From Entoloma clypeatum (Eukaryota > Basidiomycota > Agaricomycetes > Agaricales > Entolomataceae): a stretch of DNA of 64,000 nt. This document shows, one piece after another, positions 12,431 to 22,810 of the stretch; the first letter of the stretch is position 1, and every line of letters starts with the position of its first letter. The DNA lies in assembly GCA_963565915.1 (NCBI GenBank), contig OY751496.1:2232001-2296000 (forward strand), in the 5' to 3' direction. A program made the position numbers and the translations under genes. The notes below the pieces were generated by a model. It was not told the DNA's origin and searched no databases. It was given only the letters and a program-made list of their open reading frames with translations.

Positions 12431-12774
12431 ATAGCAGAGGGACTTGGGAACGCTGGCAACAGCAAGTACCTGCCCACTCTACCCTGGTTGACAGGAGAAC
12501 CAATCGCAAGATCTAGGTTCTGAGTCATACTTCTTCACATATGAACCTGGGAATGTCATTATGACAAGTACCTGTCATGAAGCATCCCTAAGGGGATTGA
12601 CTTAGTACACATCATGTGAAAACGTTGATCATACCTCATACACTTCTGACAAAAAGGGTTTTTCCCACAACCGCTATTCCTAAAGGGAATATGTTATGAG
12701 GAATCATTTATTTGTTTTCTCTAAAAATCAAAAACATCACTGATTGGGAGAACTTCTTTTAGACTCATTAAAAA

Positions 12775-15291
12775 ATGTCTACCTCTCGCTCCGCCCTCGA
12801 CTCCATTGCCATCTTCGACGGCATTGACTACCAGAGTTGGGCCAAGAAAATGAAGTCGTACCTTCTCCATCAAGGAGTCTGGCGCCTCGTATCTGGCGAC
12901 ATTGAGTGCCCTGACATCATGGACTTTACGGTCACGGTCTCCACCCCTCCCTCCGCCACCTCAACGTCTGCGACTCAACCTCCGGTGGTCACCACTACCG
13001 TCGACCAACCCGCCTTCCACAAGGAAAGGAAGACCTGGATCAGGGATGACGACATGGCTCTAGGTTCCATCCGCCTCAAAGTCTCTGAGGCTATCAGGAG
13101 GCACATCAAGGGCGCCTGGAAGGCGTTAAAAGATTCCTATTCGAAGGTCTCCCCCGCCACCATATTTGGCGACTTCAAAGCCGCTGCCTCCTTCAAGCTA
13201 TCAGGTCGTGACCCCGTACCGGAAATTGAGCACCTTGGGTCACTCTTCGCTCGCCTTAGCGACTCAAAATTCGTTGTGCCTGATCTGATGCAGGCCATGA
13301 TCTTGGCAAGTGCCATTCCTGATGCTTGGTTGTCTCTCTCCACCGCCCTCTTCCAGGTCTACGATGCCAATGACTTCACATGGCAGGCAGTCACCGACAG
13401 CATCGTTTCAGAATACAGGCGCAAGTATGCGATAGGGTCTACTCAGGTGTCCAACGAGCAGGCCCGGAAAATCTCCGGGACTAAGCGAAAGGGGCAAGAC
13501 CCCAAATGGGAAAAGCAGACAGCGCCGAGTACCTCGCGTAACAATGCTGACGAGCAGCCTAACTCGACCGACCCAAGTACCGCTTCTGAAAAGAAGAAGG
13601 GAAAGGGACGCTGGCGCAACCAGAAGAAGCGCGCCAACAACGCAGACAACGACTCCGACCATGCCGAGGAGATGGTCGAGTTCATCCCACCAGCCATTGA
13701 GCAAACCCCTCATCATCCTGCTCCTTGTCCTCTACCCCCTTGTCGCCCTGCTCCTTATCATGCACCGTCTTTCACCACCGTAACCGGTCGCGGAAAGACT
13801 TCCTTTACTGTACAACCTGAGTCAGAAAGGATGCAGTCACTACTGCAACACATGAACCCTCCTCCTTCCCAGTACACCGGGCTTCCTTCTGGAAAGCCAT
13901 CAGTGTGGAAAAAGAACGAGAGGGTGAGAAAACTCACCCGAGAAATCGGCGCCCGACCCTCTGGGTCAAATCTTCGTATCTTGGACACCATCATTCCAGA
14001 CATCGACAAGAGGCCAACTAAACAGCGTCGAGTAACTCCGCTGTTAGACCAATCACTGCGGATGATGGACATAGACCAAGAACGGATGGGGCCAGACGAG
14101 TTTGTGGACGAGATCGAACTAGACAGTTCGTCAAACCCTTCTTTCAAACCTTACCAAATGCGGAATGCTAATTATGTCTCTCAACAGACGTATAATATAT
14201 TAGCTAGTACCAGTACAGAGTGCGTAGATCACTTCAGCAGTGATCTACACAAAAAATATATTAAACATTTTGCCTCTTGTACACATTGTAAGGAAAAAGA
14301 ACGCGTGCAATGGATCTTAGATTCCGGCGCCTCTTTACACTTCACCTATGAGTTTAAGGACTTCACATATTATAGACCTCTCACAGTCAAGTGTTTTGTC
14401 CAAACTGCAGCTAAAGGAAAAAAACTGGAAATTCTTGGAGTTGGGGCCGTTCCAGTACGGCACACCCTAAATGGGGAAGTTAAAACCCATCTTCTCAGAC
14501 CAGTGTTCTACATCCCGGACATGGACACACGTCTATTGTCCCTAGGCGTCCTCCTTAACCATGGTTACAAAGTAGACGGGACTTGTGGAGAAATCAACAT
14601 CTCCAAAGGGCTGAGCAAAATCCAGTTTTCGCCCCACATCCTTGGTCAAACCATTTACTGGTTAGACACTGAAATACGCTATGACCAGATCCATGCGATC
14701 TCGAGCGAAATCACTGTCGATACATGGCACAAGCGCCTTGGTCACCCAAATGATCAAGCACTCCGAAAGATTCCCACCAGTACCAAAGGGGTACCTGAAA
14801 CACTAGTACGTGAGAAATCACAGGAAAGTTGCACAGGTTGCCTCAAAGGGAAAATGCTGAATCAGTCATATCCCAATTCGATGACAAGGGCAACCAAAAC
14901 CTTTGATCTGATCCATTCCGATCTCAAACAGATATCCACGGCATCATACCATAAATATAAATATTTCCTCACGTTTTTGGACGATTTTTCATCCCACGTC
15001 TGGGTTGTCTTGCTTAGAAAGAAGTCGGATGCCATCACGGCACTGCGACAATTTCTTGCGATGATCCAGAATCAGTTCGCTGCCACTCCTAAAAAATGGC
15101 GAGTTGATGGAGGTGGAGAGTTTGATGAATACAAGAATGTACTTGCCGATCATGGAGTTCTGATCAACGTCACGCTCCCGTATCAGCACCAGCAGAACGG
15201 TAGAACAGAACGGATAAATCGAACCCTGTGGGAAAAATCAGAGAAAAAGTATCCGAAGGGATTATTACGGTTGAATTCATTGAAGGAGTGA
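12775..15291 (+). CDS. Copia Gag-protease-integrase polyprotein, truncated by internal deletion
   Basis: 838 residues from MSTSRSALDSIAIFDGIDY. The Gag region (about 1-250) has the UBN2/retrotran-gag layout, starting FDGIDYQSWAKKMKSYLLHQ. A basic, low-complexity linker follows, rich in Lys, Pro and Ser. The protease active site is WILDSGASLHF (about residues 518-528). The GAG-pre-integrase zinc motif has HKRLGHPND and CTGCLKGKM. The integrase core shows HSDL, DDFSSHVW, then DGGGEF and NGRTERINRTL. I do not see the usual CCHC knuckle. After NRTLWEKSEKK the frame runs out of integrase into the wrong frame of the RNase H tail and stops at 15291, so the deletion junction is also a frameshift. Confidence 0.9.
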   Translation: MSTSRSALDSIAIFDGIDYQSWAKKMKSYLLHQGVWRLVSGDIECPDIMDFTVTVSTPPSATSTSATQPPVVTTTVDQPAFHKERKTWIRDDDMALGSIRLKVSEAIRRHIKGAWKALKDSYSKVSPATIFGDFKAAASFKLSGRDPVPEIEHLGSLFARLSDSKFVVPDLMQAMILASAIPDAWLSLSTALFQVYDANDFTWQAVTDSIVSEYRRKYAIGSTQVSNEQARKISGTKRKGQDPKWEKQTAPSTSRNNADEQPNSTDPSTASEKKKGKGRWRNQKKRANNADNDSDHAEEMVEFIPPAIEQTPHHPAPCPLPPCRPAPYHAPSFTTVTGRGKTSFTVQPESERMQSLLQHMNPPPSQYTGLPSGKPSVWKKNERVRKLTREIGARPSGSNLRILDTIIPDIDKRPTKQRRVTPLLDQSLRMMDIDQERMGPDEFVDEIELDSSSNPSFKPYQMRNANYVSQQTYNILASTSTECVDHFSSDLHKKYIKHFASCTHCKEKERVQWILDSGASLHFTYEFKDFTYYRPLTVKCFVQTAAKGKKLEILGVGAVPVRHTLNGEVKTHLLRPVFYIPDMDTRLLSLGVLLNHGYKVDGTCGEINISKGLSKIQFSPHILGQTIYWLDTEIRYDQIHAISSEITVDTWHKRLGHPNDQALRKIPTSTKGVPETLVREKSQESCTGCLKGKMLNQSYPNSMTRATKTFDLIHSDLKQISTASYHKYKYFLTFLDDFSSHVWVVLLRKKSDAITALRQFLAMIQNQFAATPKKWRVDGGGEFDEYKNVLADHGVLINVTLPYQHQQNGRTERINRTLWEKSEKKYPKGLLRLNSLKE

Positions 15292-15377
15292 ATAACCCTG
15301 CAGACCTTTTAACTAAGAATCTGGGGAAAATCCTTTTCAACAAGTTTATCCCATACTTTGGATTACTTAAAAACTAG
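15260..15377 (+). pseudogene. Copia RNase H C-terminal remnant
   Basis: In a frame different from the preceding ORF, this segment reads ITVEFIEGVNNPADLLTKNL followed by KILFNKFIPYFGLLKN and a stop at 15375. PADLLTK is the hallmark of the Copia RNase H end. It joins directly to integrase sequence at about 15240-15262, marking the deletion point. Confidence 0.85.
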
Positions 15378-15435
15378 ACGAAGAAAGAGTACCTATATGG
15401 GAAAAAGTAAAAATGTATTTAGAAGTATGTACTAA

Positions 15436-15446
15436 ATATGGGGGGG
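15436..15446 (+). other. Copia polypurine tract
   Basis: A purine-rich run ending in GGGGGG directly abuts the 3' LTR at 15447, as expected for plus-strand priming. Confidence 0.8.
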
Positions 15447-15756
15447 TGTTGAAACTTTTCCATCACGTAGATTAGATTAGATTAGATTACATCATGTGAC
15501 CATTTACACATCTTTGATTACATACTTATTTGGTTGGTACAAACAGTAGTATGGTATATAAGACCAGGAAACTGTCAATATCAACAAGTTGTCTCTTGAC
15601 TCTTAACCAGCTCTATCGCTCTTACCAGCCTCAACCGCTCTCACCAGCCCCACCCTTCTCAACCAAGTAAGTGACTAGAACGGTAGAGTAGAGTACTTCC
15701 ACTGTAGCTGTGTTGCTCAGTACATCTGCGGCTAGCACCCAGGTGGAACTTCAACA
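15447..15756 (+). repeat. Copia 3' LTR
   Basis: 310 bp, same ends as the 5' LTR, followed by the target repeat GTTGA at 15757-15761. Confidence 0.95.
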
Positions 15757-15956
15757 GTTGACGGTCGCTAATTGGTATCTGCAGGGTTGTCAGAATAAGT
15801 ATAGACCTTGATCACCGGGGAAGGCTCATGTTGAGACGTTCTCCAAGACGATGTCGCAGGTGTCGCCCAAGTGAACCGTGTAGTTTCGGGCACAGTTGGG
15901 GACGGTCTCTTGGCGAGGTAAGACCGGGTTGGCGCTGGTGGTCGAAAACAGGCTTG

Positions 15957-16800
15957 TCATGACTGCAGTCCGACTGAGTCCAACTCTGACTTAGTCGTTA
16001 TGACTTGACTATGATTGACTAGTCCGACTGATCAAGGGTTTGACCATGTAATATTACTATATATGGTATGTCTGATTCTCAACTCGACATCTGACAGTAC
16101 TCGGCGGCAGCAGCCCCAGCCTCAGATGCCAACAAGGTCTCATATACCTCCATCTCCCTCTCCAAGTTCCCTATTCCACTTTCCAAAAGGATCCCATCAC
16201 ATGCAACGACACATCTGCACTATTAGTATCTGTTTCGGTGGGATATATGAAGAGTTTACGCAGTAGTATGGATTTTTTTTTCGTGCTGGAACAGATTGGG
16301 CAGGCAGATGAGTGGATGGTGGGTTGGGGTCGCACTGGTAGTGGGGCAGGTAAGTTGTCATCAGGCATGTTTGCAGCAGTAGCACTCGCAATAAGTTGCT
16401 GCGAAAGTTGATCAAAGCAGGCCTTTGGAACCATCAAAGCCAACCTCCAAACTATCAGAGCTGTAAGACCAGCTGCGTGAATGTGAGATAGGTTTAAATT
16501 TAGAATGCAACATTGCGCAGGGCTAGCCTCATCTTGCGCATGGTTTCTGAGATCGGGGGAAACAAGTCAGTCAGAAAGAAGGGGGCATCGAAAGTATTGC
16601 CGTTCGATGAGTATTAAGGAACTGCACATGTGTACATGTTGCATACGCGACTCTTCAACGACCAATGGCTGGTTACTCAGTACTCAGACACAACCGACCA
16701 GCGGGCCAGTTTGCCTTGACTAGTCGTGACTAGTCAGTCGGAGTCAGTTGCGCTGATGTGACTGTTCTGACTTGACTGATCCGACCCACAGTCAATGTGA
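15957..16800. repeat. Two clusters of GACT/AGTC motifs around a 700-bp spacer; possible decayed DNA element
   Basis: Bases 15957-16032 and 16715-16800 are dense in GACT and AGTC words (for example tgactagtccgactgatc and tgactagtcagtcgg). Subterminal arrays like this occur in some hAT-like transposons. I could not define terminal inverted repeats or a target duplication, and the spacer (16033-16714) shows no recognisable gene. Confidence 0.3.
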
Positions 16801-16904
16801 CTTGCACAACACTGGTCAAAAAAGCAATGGCAGCTAGCATTCACCGCATTAGCATAAGGTTGATGTGGAGCAAGGAAGGATAATGTACTTAGATAGCATG
16901 AGGA

Positions 16905-17230
16905 TCTCCTCTCTCGCTCCATCCTCCTATCCATGTCCTATCCACATCCTCCTCTTCCAGTCTCTGTAGTTCTCCTCTCGTTCTCCTTTCCCGTCGTCAT
17001 GTCTAGTCAGTAGAGTAGGGGCATCCCTATTCAGAATAGTATATATAGGTCACATACCTAGCCATGTCCCTTAGTTAGATCTCTTCGTCCTTTTGTATCA
17101 TAACATTAGATCCAACTCTCATAACGACCGGGTCCTTTTTTTTTTACAAAAGCCGCCGTCCGCGTCGTTTCACCCATCATCCTCTACCTATTGCAACCCT
17201 GCACCACACTCTGAACTTCGACCATGGCCG
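16905..17230 (+). repeat. Inverted copy of Gypsy A LTR plus leader
   Basis: Reads like the reverse complement of 17520-17857: GAGGATCTCC..., the TATATAGGTCACATACC block, and the leader up to the gag start ATGGCCG. It then jumps at about 17231 into the gag fragment in the opposite sense. It is about 90% similar to its partner by eye. Confidence 0.75.
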
Positions 17231-17521
17231 GTTGTTGATATATACCCTCGTGAAGTACAGGTTGCACTGCCGAATAAACCCATTGGCCTTTGCTTTCATG
17301 CCCTTGAGTTCGTCGGGGAGAGGAACTTGGATAGCAGTCGGGGATTGTTGAATGGTAACGTGCATGGGTTGTGGCTGCTGCGTGTTGTGCGCGATTTGTG
17401 TCACGGCCTGCATCAAATGGTTGATCGCTTGGGCTGTCCCCTGCCACGTGGGAACAAGGTTGTTGATGATGTCAAGGAGGGCGGTGATCCCATTGCCCAG
17501 AATGGAGACGGGGTCGGCCAT
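17231..17521 (-). pseudogene. Gypsy gag N-terminal fragment
   Basis: From ATG 17521 it reads MADPVSILGNGITALLDIIN, then a helical stretch and DELKGMKAKANGFIRQCNLY. The coding ends abruptly at the inverted LTR copy. Its position directly downstream of an LTR marks it as the start of a second, truncated element in tandem with Gypsy A. Confidence 0.7.
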
Positions 17522-17857
17522 GGTCGAAATTCAGAGTGTGGTGCAGGGTTGCAATAGGTAGAGGATGATGGGTGAAACAATGAGGACAGCACCTTTTTGG
17601 AAAAAAAAAGAGGACATGGTTGTTGTGGGAGTTAAATCTAATGTTATGATACAAAAGGATGAAGAGATCTAACTAAGGAATATAGCTAGGTATGTGATCT
17701 ATATATACTATTCTGAATAGGGATGCCCCTACTCTACTGACTAGACATGATGATGGGAAAGGAGAATGAGAGGAGGACTACAGAGACTGGAAGAGGAGGA
17801 CATGGATAGGAGGATGGAGTGAGAGAGGAGATCCTCACATCACCCCCCTGTCAAGAC
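17522..17857 (-). repeat. Gypsy A LTR and leader
   Basis: On the minus strand it begins TGATGTGAGGATCTCC right after a G-run (17858-17864, polypurine-like) that follows the pol end of Gypsy A. It contains a TATATATAGATCAC box and runs into a gag start. The exact 3' LTR edge (around TCATAACA, about 17640-17650) is uncertain. It seems shared by Gypsy A on one side and the gag fragment on the other. Confidence 0.65.
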
Positions 17858-20094
17858 AAGCGCTTGGAGCACGAGAGTCGCTGTTGTTCATGTTTGTAAT
17901 CTGACAAGAGCTCTGGGCTGTCTTGTACCATTCTCAACTTGAGTTTCCAGGTGTCATGGGAAGTGGCTTGGTTTTTCCATTGGACAAGATATTTGCACCT
18001 GTTGTTTCTTTCTCATGAGACGAGGATCTTTTCCAGGTTCCAATTTTCACCTCATACATTCAGTGTTACCTTTGGGACAGGTCGGTTGAAGAAGTCTGGT
18101 CTAGCGCGGTGCAGTTTCGAAACATGAAAGACAGGGTGCATGCACCAAGTGTCAGGGAGCCAAAGCTTGTATGCTGTTGGTAAAATCTTGTTTATAATTG
18201 TGAATGGACCTAGCTGTTTCCAATCAAGTTTCTTTTTTGGGCAGCCTGTAATGATATGTTCCGCGTTCAGGTAAACTTTCTTGCCCTCTCAAAATTCCTC
18301 GAACTTGTGCTTCCTGTTGTAGAAGTTCTTCATGTCTTCTGCTGCTCCTCTCAGGGCGGACTTGGTTTCCTCGTGGACTTTCTGCATGCATAGTGCAAAC
18401 TCATCATGTGATTCTATTTTTTCTGTATGGAATGTGGGTGCTGTTCCTGTGTTGACTTCACGTCCTTTGTTAACAAAAAAGGGTGATTTCCCTGTAGCGC
18501 TGGATGCTTTGTTATTGTATGAGAATTCGGCGAGAGATAGCCACTCTGTCCAATCATCCATGTGATAGTTGATGAGAAGCTGCAGGTATTGTTCTATTTC
18601 TTGGTTGATGCGCTCGGTTTGTCCGTCAGTTTGAGGGTGGTGAGCAGAGAATAGGTTACACAAGATACCCAGTAGATTATAGAGTTCCCCCATAAATTTC
18701 GATGCAAACTGTTCTCCTCAGTCACTAATGACAATCTTGGGGAGTCTCTCATGTTGCCAGATGTGGTCACGGAAGATTTGAGTGGCTCCTTCAGAGTCGG
18801 TCTCCTTGTTGCAAGGTACGGCATATAGACGTTTACTGAATCTGTTGACGACAACCATAATCGCATCATAGCCACGTGAATTGGGGAGGCTGGTGATGAA
18901 ATCGACTGAGATGACTTCAAATGGATGGGACGGCACAGTGTTTGGTGACAACAGACCTTGTGCCTTTTGAGGAAATATCTTTGTGATCTGGCACTTCCAG
19001 CAGCCATCGACATACCGGTTGACATACTGGGTTAGCTGAGGCCACCAGTAATTTTGCATAATGAGTTCCCAAGTTTGGAAGTGGCCTGGGTGACTGCTCA
19101 AGTGAAAATCATAGTGTAGGGTAAGGATCTTTCACTTGATACCTTCATCATTCACAACAATTAAAAAACCATTGCAGGTAGTCAATCCATTGGCAGTGGA
19201 CCAGACAGTATTCTTGTCTTTGGGATTAATAGGGACTGGTACTATTTTTTGTAGGGCTTCAATGATTGCATCCCCATTAGTCGGCAGTATTGCAGCACTG
19301 TTGATGTGCAATCGTGCGATGTGTTCTGTGCTGAGCAAGGTAATCTCTTCGTTGTCATTGTTGACCCCATCTTTGTGATTGGGTCATCGTGATAGGGCAT
19401 CTGGCTTTAGCATGGCTTTTTCTGGCTTATGCCTTAGGACATAATCATAGTCAGCCAGTAGTCCAGATCAATGAGCCTGGCATCTGTTCAGCTTTTGTGC
19501 TGAAAGGAAATATTCAAGATTCTTGTGGTCCGTCCAAATTTCTAGTCTGTCTTTTCCTCCTTGGACAAGGTGTCGCCATTGTTCCAAGGCTCTCATAATG
19601 GCAAGCATTTCTTTATCATGTGTTTCATAGTTTCATTCAGCGGGAGAGAAACCCTTGGAATGAAATCCAACTGGGCGCCATACACCATTTTGGCATTGTG
19701 ATAGCATGGCTCCAGAGGCATAATCAGATGCATCAGCCTCGATTTTATATGGTTCATTGTCTGTTGGTAGACCCAAAACAGGTGCCGTTGTGACACACAT
19801 CTTCATGTCAGTGAAGGCTGCCTCACATTTGGCGGTCCATAAGAATTTTTTACCTTTGTGGCTGACAGCGTAGAGTGGGCGAGTGATCGAGGTGAAGTCT
19901 TCAATAAATCTGCGATAGAAGTTGCAGAATCCCATGAAATGTTCTGTCTCTTTAATGTTCCATGGCCGAGGCCAGTCGCAAAATGCGGAGACTTTATGAG
20001 GGTCCATAGAGACACTTCCATGTCTGACAACAACACCAAGATATTCAATGGCTTCCTTCTTGAATTCACATTTTTTGGGTTTGAGGTACAACTT

Positions 20095-20483
20095 TGTTAC
20101 GGACTTACCGGTTTGTATGTTACGCACTTTTCCCTTGCATTGTACCTTCATCATTTCTTTGACTCATCGGACCGCTTACTCATTTACCTTTACTCTACCA
20201 TTCTCCTTTAGTATACTTCGCTCCCCCGCTGACTCGCACTCCGCAGTAGAGATTACTCAGTCCGCAGTCATCCGACTCACTTCGCACTGCCTTTCTGCAG
20301 TTACTGACTCATCCGCACTGCCTTCCGCAGCTACTGACTCACTCGCTACCGCTCGTAGCCAGTACTATATAAACCCCATGTACCATAGCTACATTCCTTA
20401 GATTTAGCAATCACTTTGCTCTTCGCCTTTCCACTTTCCTGCATACTCTGCCCGAACCTTGGAACGGTTTGTTAAGCATAACA
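20095..20483 (+). repeat. Solo LTR of element B inside Gypsy A, TSD AACTT
   Basis: 389 bp, starting TGTTACGGAC and ending GCATAACA, flanked on both sides by AACTT (20090-20094 and 20484-20488). Removing it and one repeat restores the RT reading frame across the site (LEKNK then LYLKPKKC). It equals the LTRs at 23623-24011 and 29714-30102 in reverse orientation. Confidence 0.95.
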
Positions 20484-21312
20484 AACTTGTTTTTCTCGAG
20501 GATCCCGAGAACTTCATTGACAACCTTCCGGTGTTCAGCCAGAGTCTTTGTGTAAACCAGAATGTCATCCATATACACCATGACAACACTATGTAGGATT
20601 AGGTCTTTCAGAAGGTTGTTCATCATTGTTTGAAAAGTACTGGGTAAATTGCACAGTCCAAAGAACATGACAGTTGGTTCAAAAAGTCCCTGATCGTCAA
20701 AAAAGCAGCTTTGTGTTCATCGCCCTCCTTGACTCGAATGTTATTGAATCCCCAGCGGATGTCCATCTTACTGAATACATGTGCACTAGTCAAATTTTCA
20801 ATGACTTTGGAGATGAGCGGGAGGGGATAGGCATTTTTTACTGTGACTGAATTTAGTTTCCAATAATCTTGAACCAGAAGTAGTTTGCTGTCCTTTTTCT
20901 TCATGAAGAACAATCCAGACCCCCAGGGTGACTTGAATTCACAGATTCGGCCAGTATGTTGATTTTCCTCAAGAAAGGTATCAAGTTCCATTTGCTCAAT
21001 GGGACTTAAAGGATATGTTTTAGTAACCTTCATAGGTGATGCCCCAGTTGTGATGTCAATAGCATGATCCCATGGGCATCAAAGAGGTAGTTTGTCAAAT
21101 CCTTCTTTGTTAAACATGCTGCAAAACAGTTTGTAGTAGTGGTCTGGTATAAAATCAGTGAGTACCATTTTGGCTTTTTGTTCATTGACTTTTTCTGCAA
21201 TGCATTGTGATATATTCAAGACAGCATTGATGCGTAGGGCAGCGGCAGCAGGTATATGGCTTTTGTCTATGAAGTAGGCATTTTTATATTCACCTAGTTC
21301 ATGGTGAAAAAA
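20095..21312. repeat. Inverted duplication, arm 1
   Basis: About 1.22 kb of Gypsy A RT plus the solo LTR. It is repeated in reverse complement at 22793-24011 with very few differences (one A/G at the IDKSHIP/MDKSHIP codon). Both arms share the same TGA stop and the same frameshift. Confidence 0.9.
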
Positions 21313-22176
21313 CCTGATAAACTGGTGATCATTCGCAATCCATTGGAATTTGTTTGGCATGGATTCAACCATATTTGTCATAGTTGGCTGATTGTGGTTG
21401 AATTTTTTTTTTTGGCTGTTTCTGTTTTTTCTTCCTTCTTGTTTTAGCTTCACTTTTCAGTCATTCGACACATCCCCTGCCGCAGGAACTGGGGCAATGG
21501 GTCATCTTTACTTCTCCCATAGTCCAGTTGATTTTTGGGTTGTGCTTTTATAGCCATGTGTGACCTAATATTACTGGGGAGTTCCCAGTGTTTGCCAGAT
21601 AGAAGTGAACTTTTTCATGGTGATTTTTGTAACATATTATGAGATTAATGAACTTGGTGATAGATCCGTTAACATTCTTAGTTCCGTCAACATTGTACAC
21701 TGGAATGGCATGGGGTAAGTGCTCAACTGGAAGGTTGTTTCTCCTGGCAAAATCCCTGTCCATAAATTTGCCTGAAGCTTCTGAATCCAAGAGACCGTTA
21801 ATCTTTATACCTTCCTGAGTGTCAAGATGTTAAAGGTCGAGAGGGACTCTCGTTGAAGTTGCATTGGAACTTGTTGAGCCAATAATTAGATGTTCATCAG
21901 CAGGAAAATGGGGTATATCGGATGTTGAGGAAGGGGGTAATGTAGCCTTATATTCTGCACGCATATATGAGAAAGATGATAGATTGGGATTCGAATCAAG
22001 AAGAGAAAAAGACTTTGAAAAGTCGACACATTCAGATTTATGAGCGGATAGCCCCAAGACAATATTTGGGTCTACAGGCTCGTCTACTGTTGAAGGATCA
22101 AAAATAGAAGAAGAAGGAATATGTGCATGCATCTCCGTGTCTAGTCCATTCAACTGGCTACAAGTTGATGGACTCT

Positions 22177-22810
22177 TTAAAAACCCTGCTCTCTAAGATT
22201 TGCTGCCATCTCTTGTATTTGTTCATTGGTGTATGCATCAAGGTCAGCAGTCGTTACATAAATCGTAGCGTTGCAATTGCGTACAAGATGGCTGCGCTTC
22301 TGACATTTGAAGCAGGTCGGAGGGGCATGGCGAGGGGCATGGTCAATGTCCATACCATCAGATGTTGAAGGTTGAGCCATAGTCTGCATAGGTTGGAGAT
22401 ATGGTTCTATCTTGTCATTGCCGGGGATATCGCTCTGGGTCGGCATATGGCAGGAAGTGTCCAGGCCATTCAGGGAATCATGTATCAGATTCGTATAGTT
22501 CTGTGGAATATTCCAACTCCTCTGGATCCGGGGAGCAGAGGCCAATAGGGTCTGAAAGAACTTCTACTCCTGCTGATCGAGGCGATCAGCCTTTTCTTGC
22601 CAACCTCTGAGCATCCTTGGAAGTGCCTCGCAGTTGTAAATTCATTCCCTCAAGGAATCTGTCAGCCCCTTCTTGTATTGGTCCATAAGTGCTTCTTCAT
22701 TCCACCCCATCGCGCCCTTGAAGCTATTGAACAGGGTATTGTACTGTTTGGCAGTTTTGTAGCCCATAAACAGAGCTTTCACCTTGTGCACCGTTTTTTC
22801 ATCATGAACT
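22177..22810 (-). pseudogene. Gypsy A gag C-terminal part with CCHC knuckle
   Basis: Upstream of MASAPRIQRSWNI the frame is open back to about 22810 (KTAKQYNTLFNSFKGAMGW, typical capsid), with one in-frame stop near 22650. The zinc knuckle is CFKCQKRSHLVRNC (about 22255-22300). The stop at 22177 follows NLREQGF. Confidence 0.75.

Larger units (their letters stand above)
12106..15756 (+). mobile_element. Copia-type LTR retrotransposon, internally deleted, TSD GTTGA
   Basis: Two 310-bp LTRs (12106-12415 and 15447-15756) start TGTTGAA and end TTCAACA. They differ at four positions, all transitions, so the insertion is recent. A 5-bp duplication GTTGA is present at 12101-12105 and 15757-15761. 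Between the LTRs are a primer site, one long ORF covering Gag, protease and most of integrase, then directly the last about 40 residues of RNase H, a polypurine tract and the 3' LTR. Reverse transcriptase and nearly all RNase H are gone, so the element could only have moved with enzymes supplied in trans, unless the deletion happened after insertion. Confidence 0.95.
11675..15959 (-). pseudogene. LysM-domain (chitin-binding-like) gene split by a Copia retrotransposon
   Basis: LysM modules bind chitin or peptidoglycan; secreted fungal LysM proteins can shield or mask chitin. The 5' part is at 15959-15762: MTSLFSTTSANPVLPRQE, then NCARNYTVHLGDTCD, an intron, then YQLATVN. The same LysM domain resumes at 12105 as NINNNGTIDTACANLALGEVRLC once the inserted Copia and one copy of the 5-bp repeat are ignored. 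A second LysM follows: CTTVHVMVSGDSCESILANA, then ITLGTLMENNPNVNSGCSN, IYPGEVCVL after an intron, and the stop at 11675. The second domain changes frame near 11905, perhaps by a 1-base loss. No signal peptide is visible at the short N-terminus, so a first exon may be missing. The order of Cys, GDTC and GE(V)C blocks supports LysM; gene disruption is certain from the insertion structure. Confidence 0.8.
18289..21790 (-). pseudogene. Gypsy A pol: protease, RT, RNase H, integrase (multiply broken)
   Basis: In coding order: protease region 21790-21548, where the catalytic triplet reads DSEAS instead of DSGA, a probably fatal Gly-to-Glu change. RT is at 21033-20411, with MKVTKTYPLSPIEQMELD, DIRWGFNN and the active site VYMDDILVYT. 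After the solo LTR, RT resumes with LYLKPKKCEFKKEAIEYLG and RNase H with KIEADASDYASGAML. Integrase zinc finger and core (19101-18289) include HPGHFQTWELI, VDFITSL, ISD, HHPQTDGQTERINQEIEQYL. In-frame TGA stops occur at 21079, about 19390 and 18718, and a frameshift lies near 20680. A chromodomain is not readable downstream. Confidence 0.85.
17858..22792 (-). mobile_element. Gypsy A, decayed Ty3-type retrotransposon body
   Basis: Gag, protease, RT, RNase H and integrase pieces follow in the normal order on the minus strand, interrupted by stops, frame changes and a solo LTR. No upstream LTR is present, because the 5' end is replaced by an inverted duplicate of its own RT region starting near 22793. 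Confidence 0.85.

Noticed and set aside
13408..13716. Minus-strand frames over the Copia ORF with apparent membrane segments
   Set aside because: Hydrophobicity arises from the complement of the charged Gag linker; the sense frame has clear Copia motifs.
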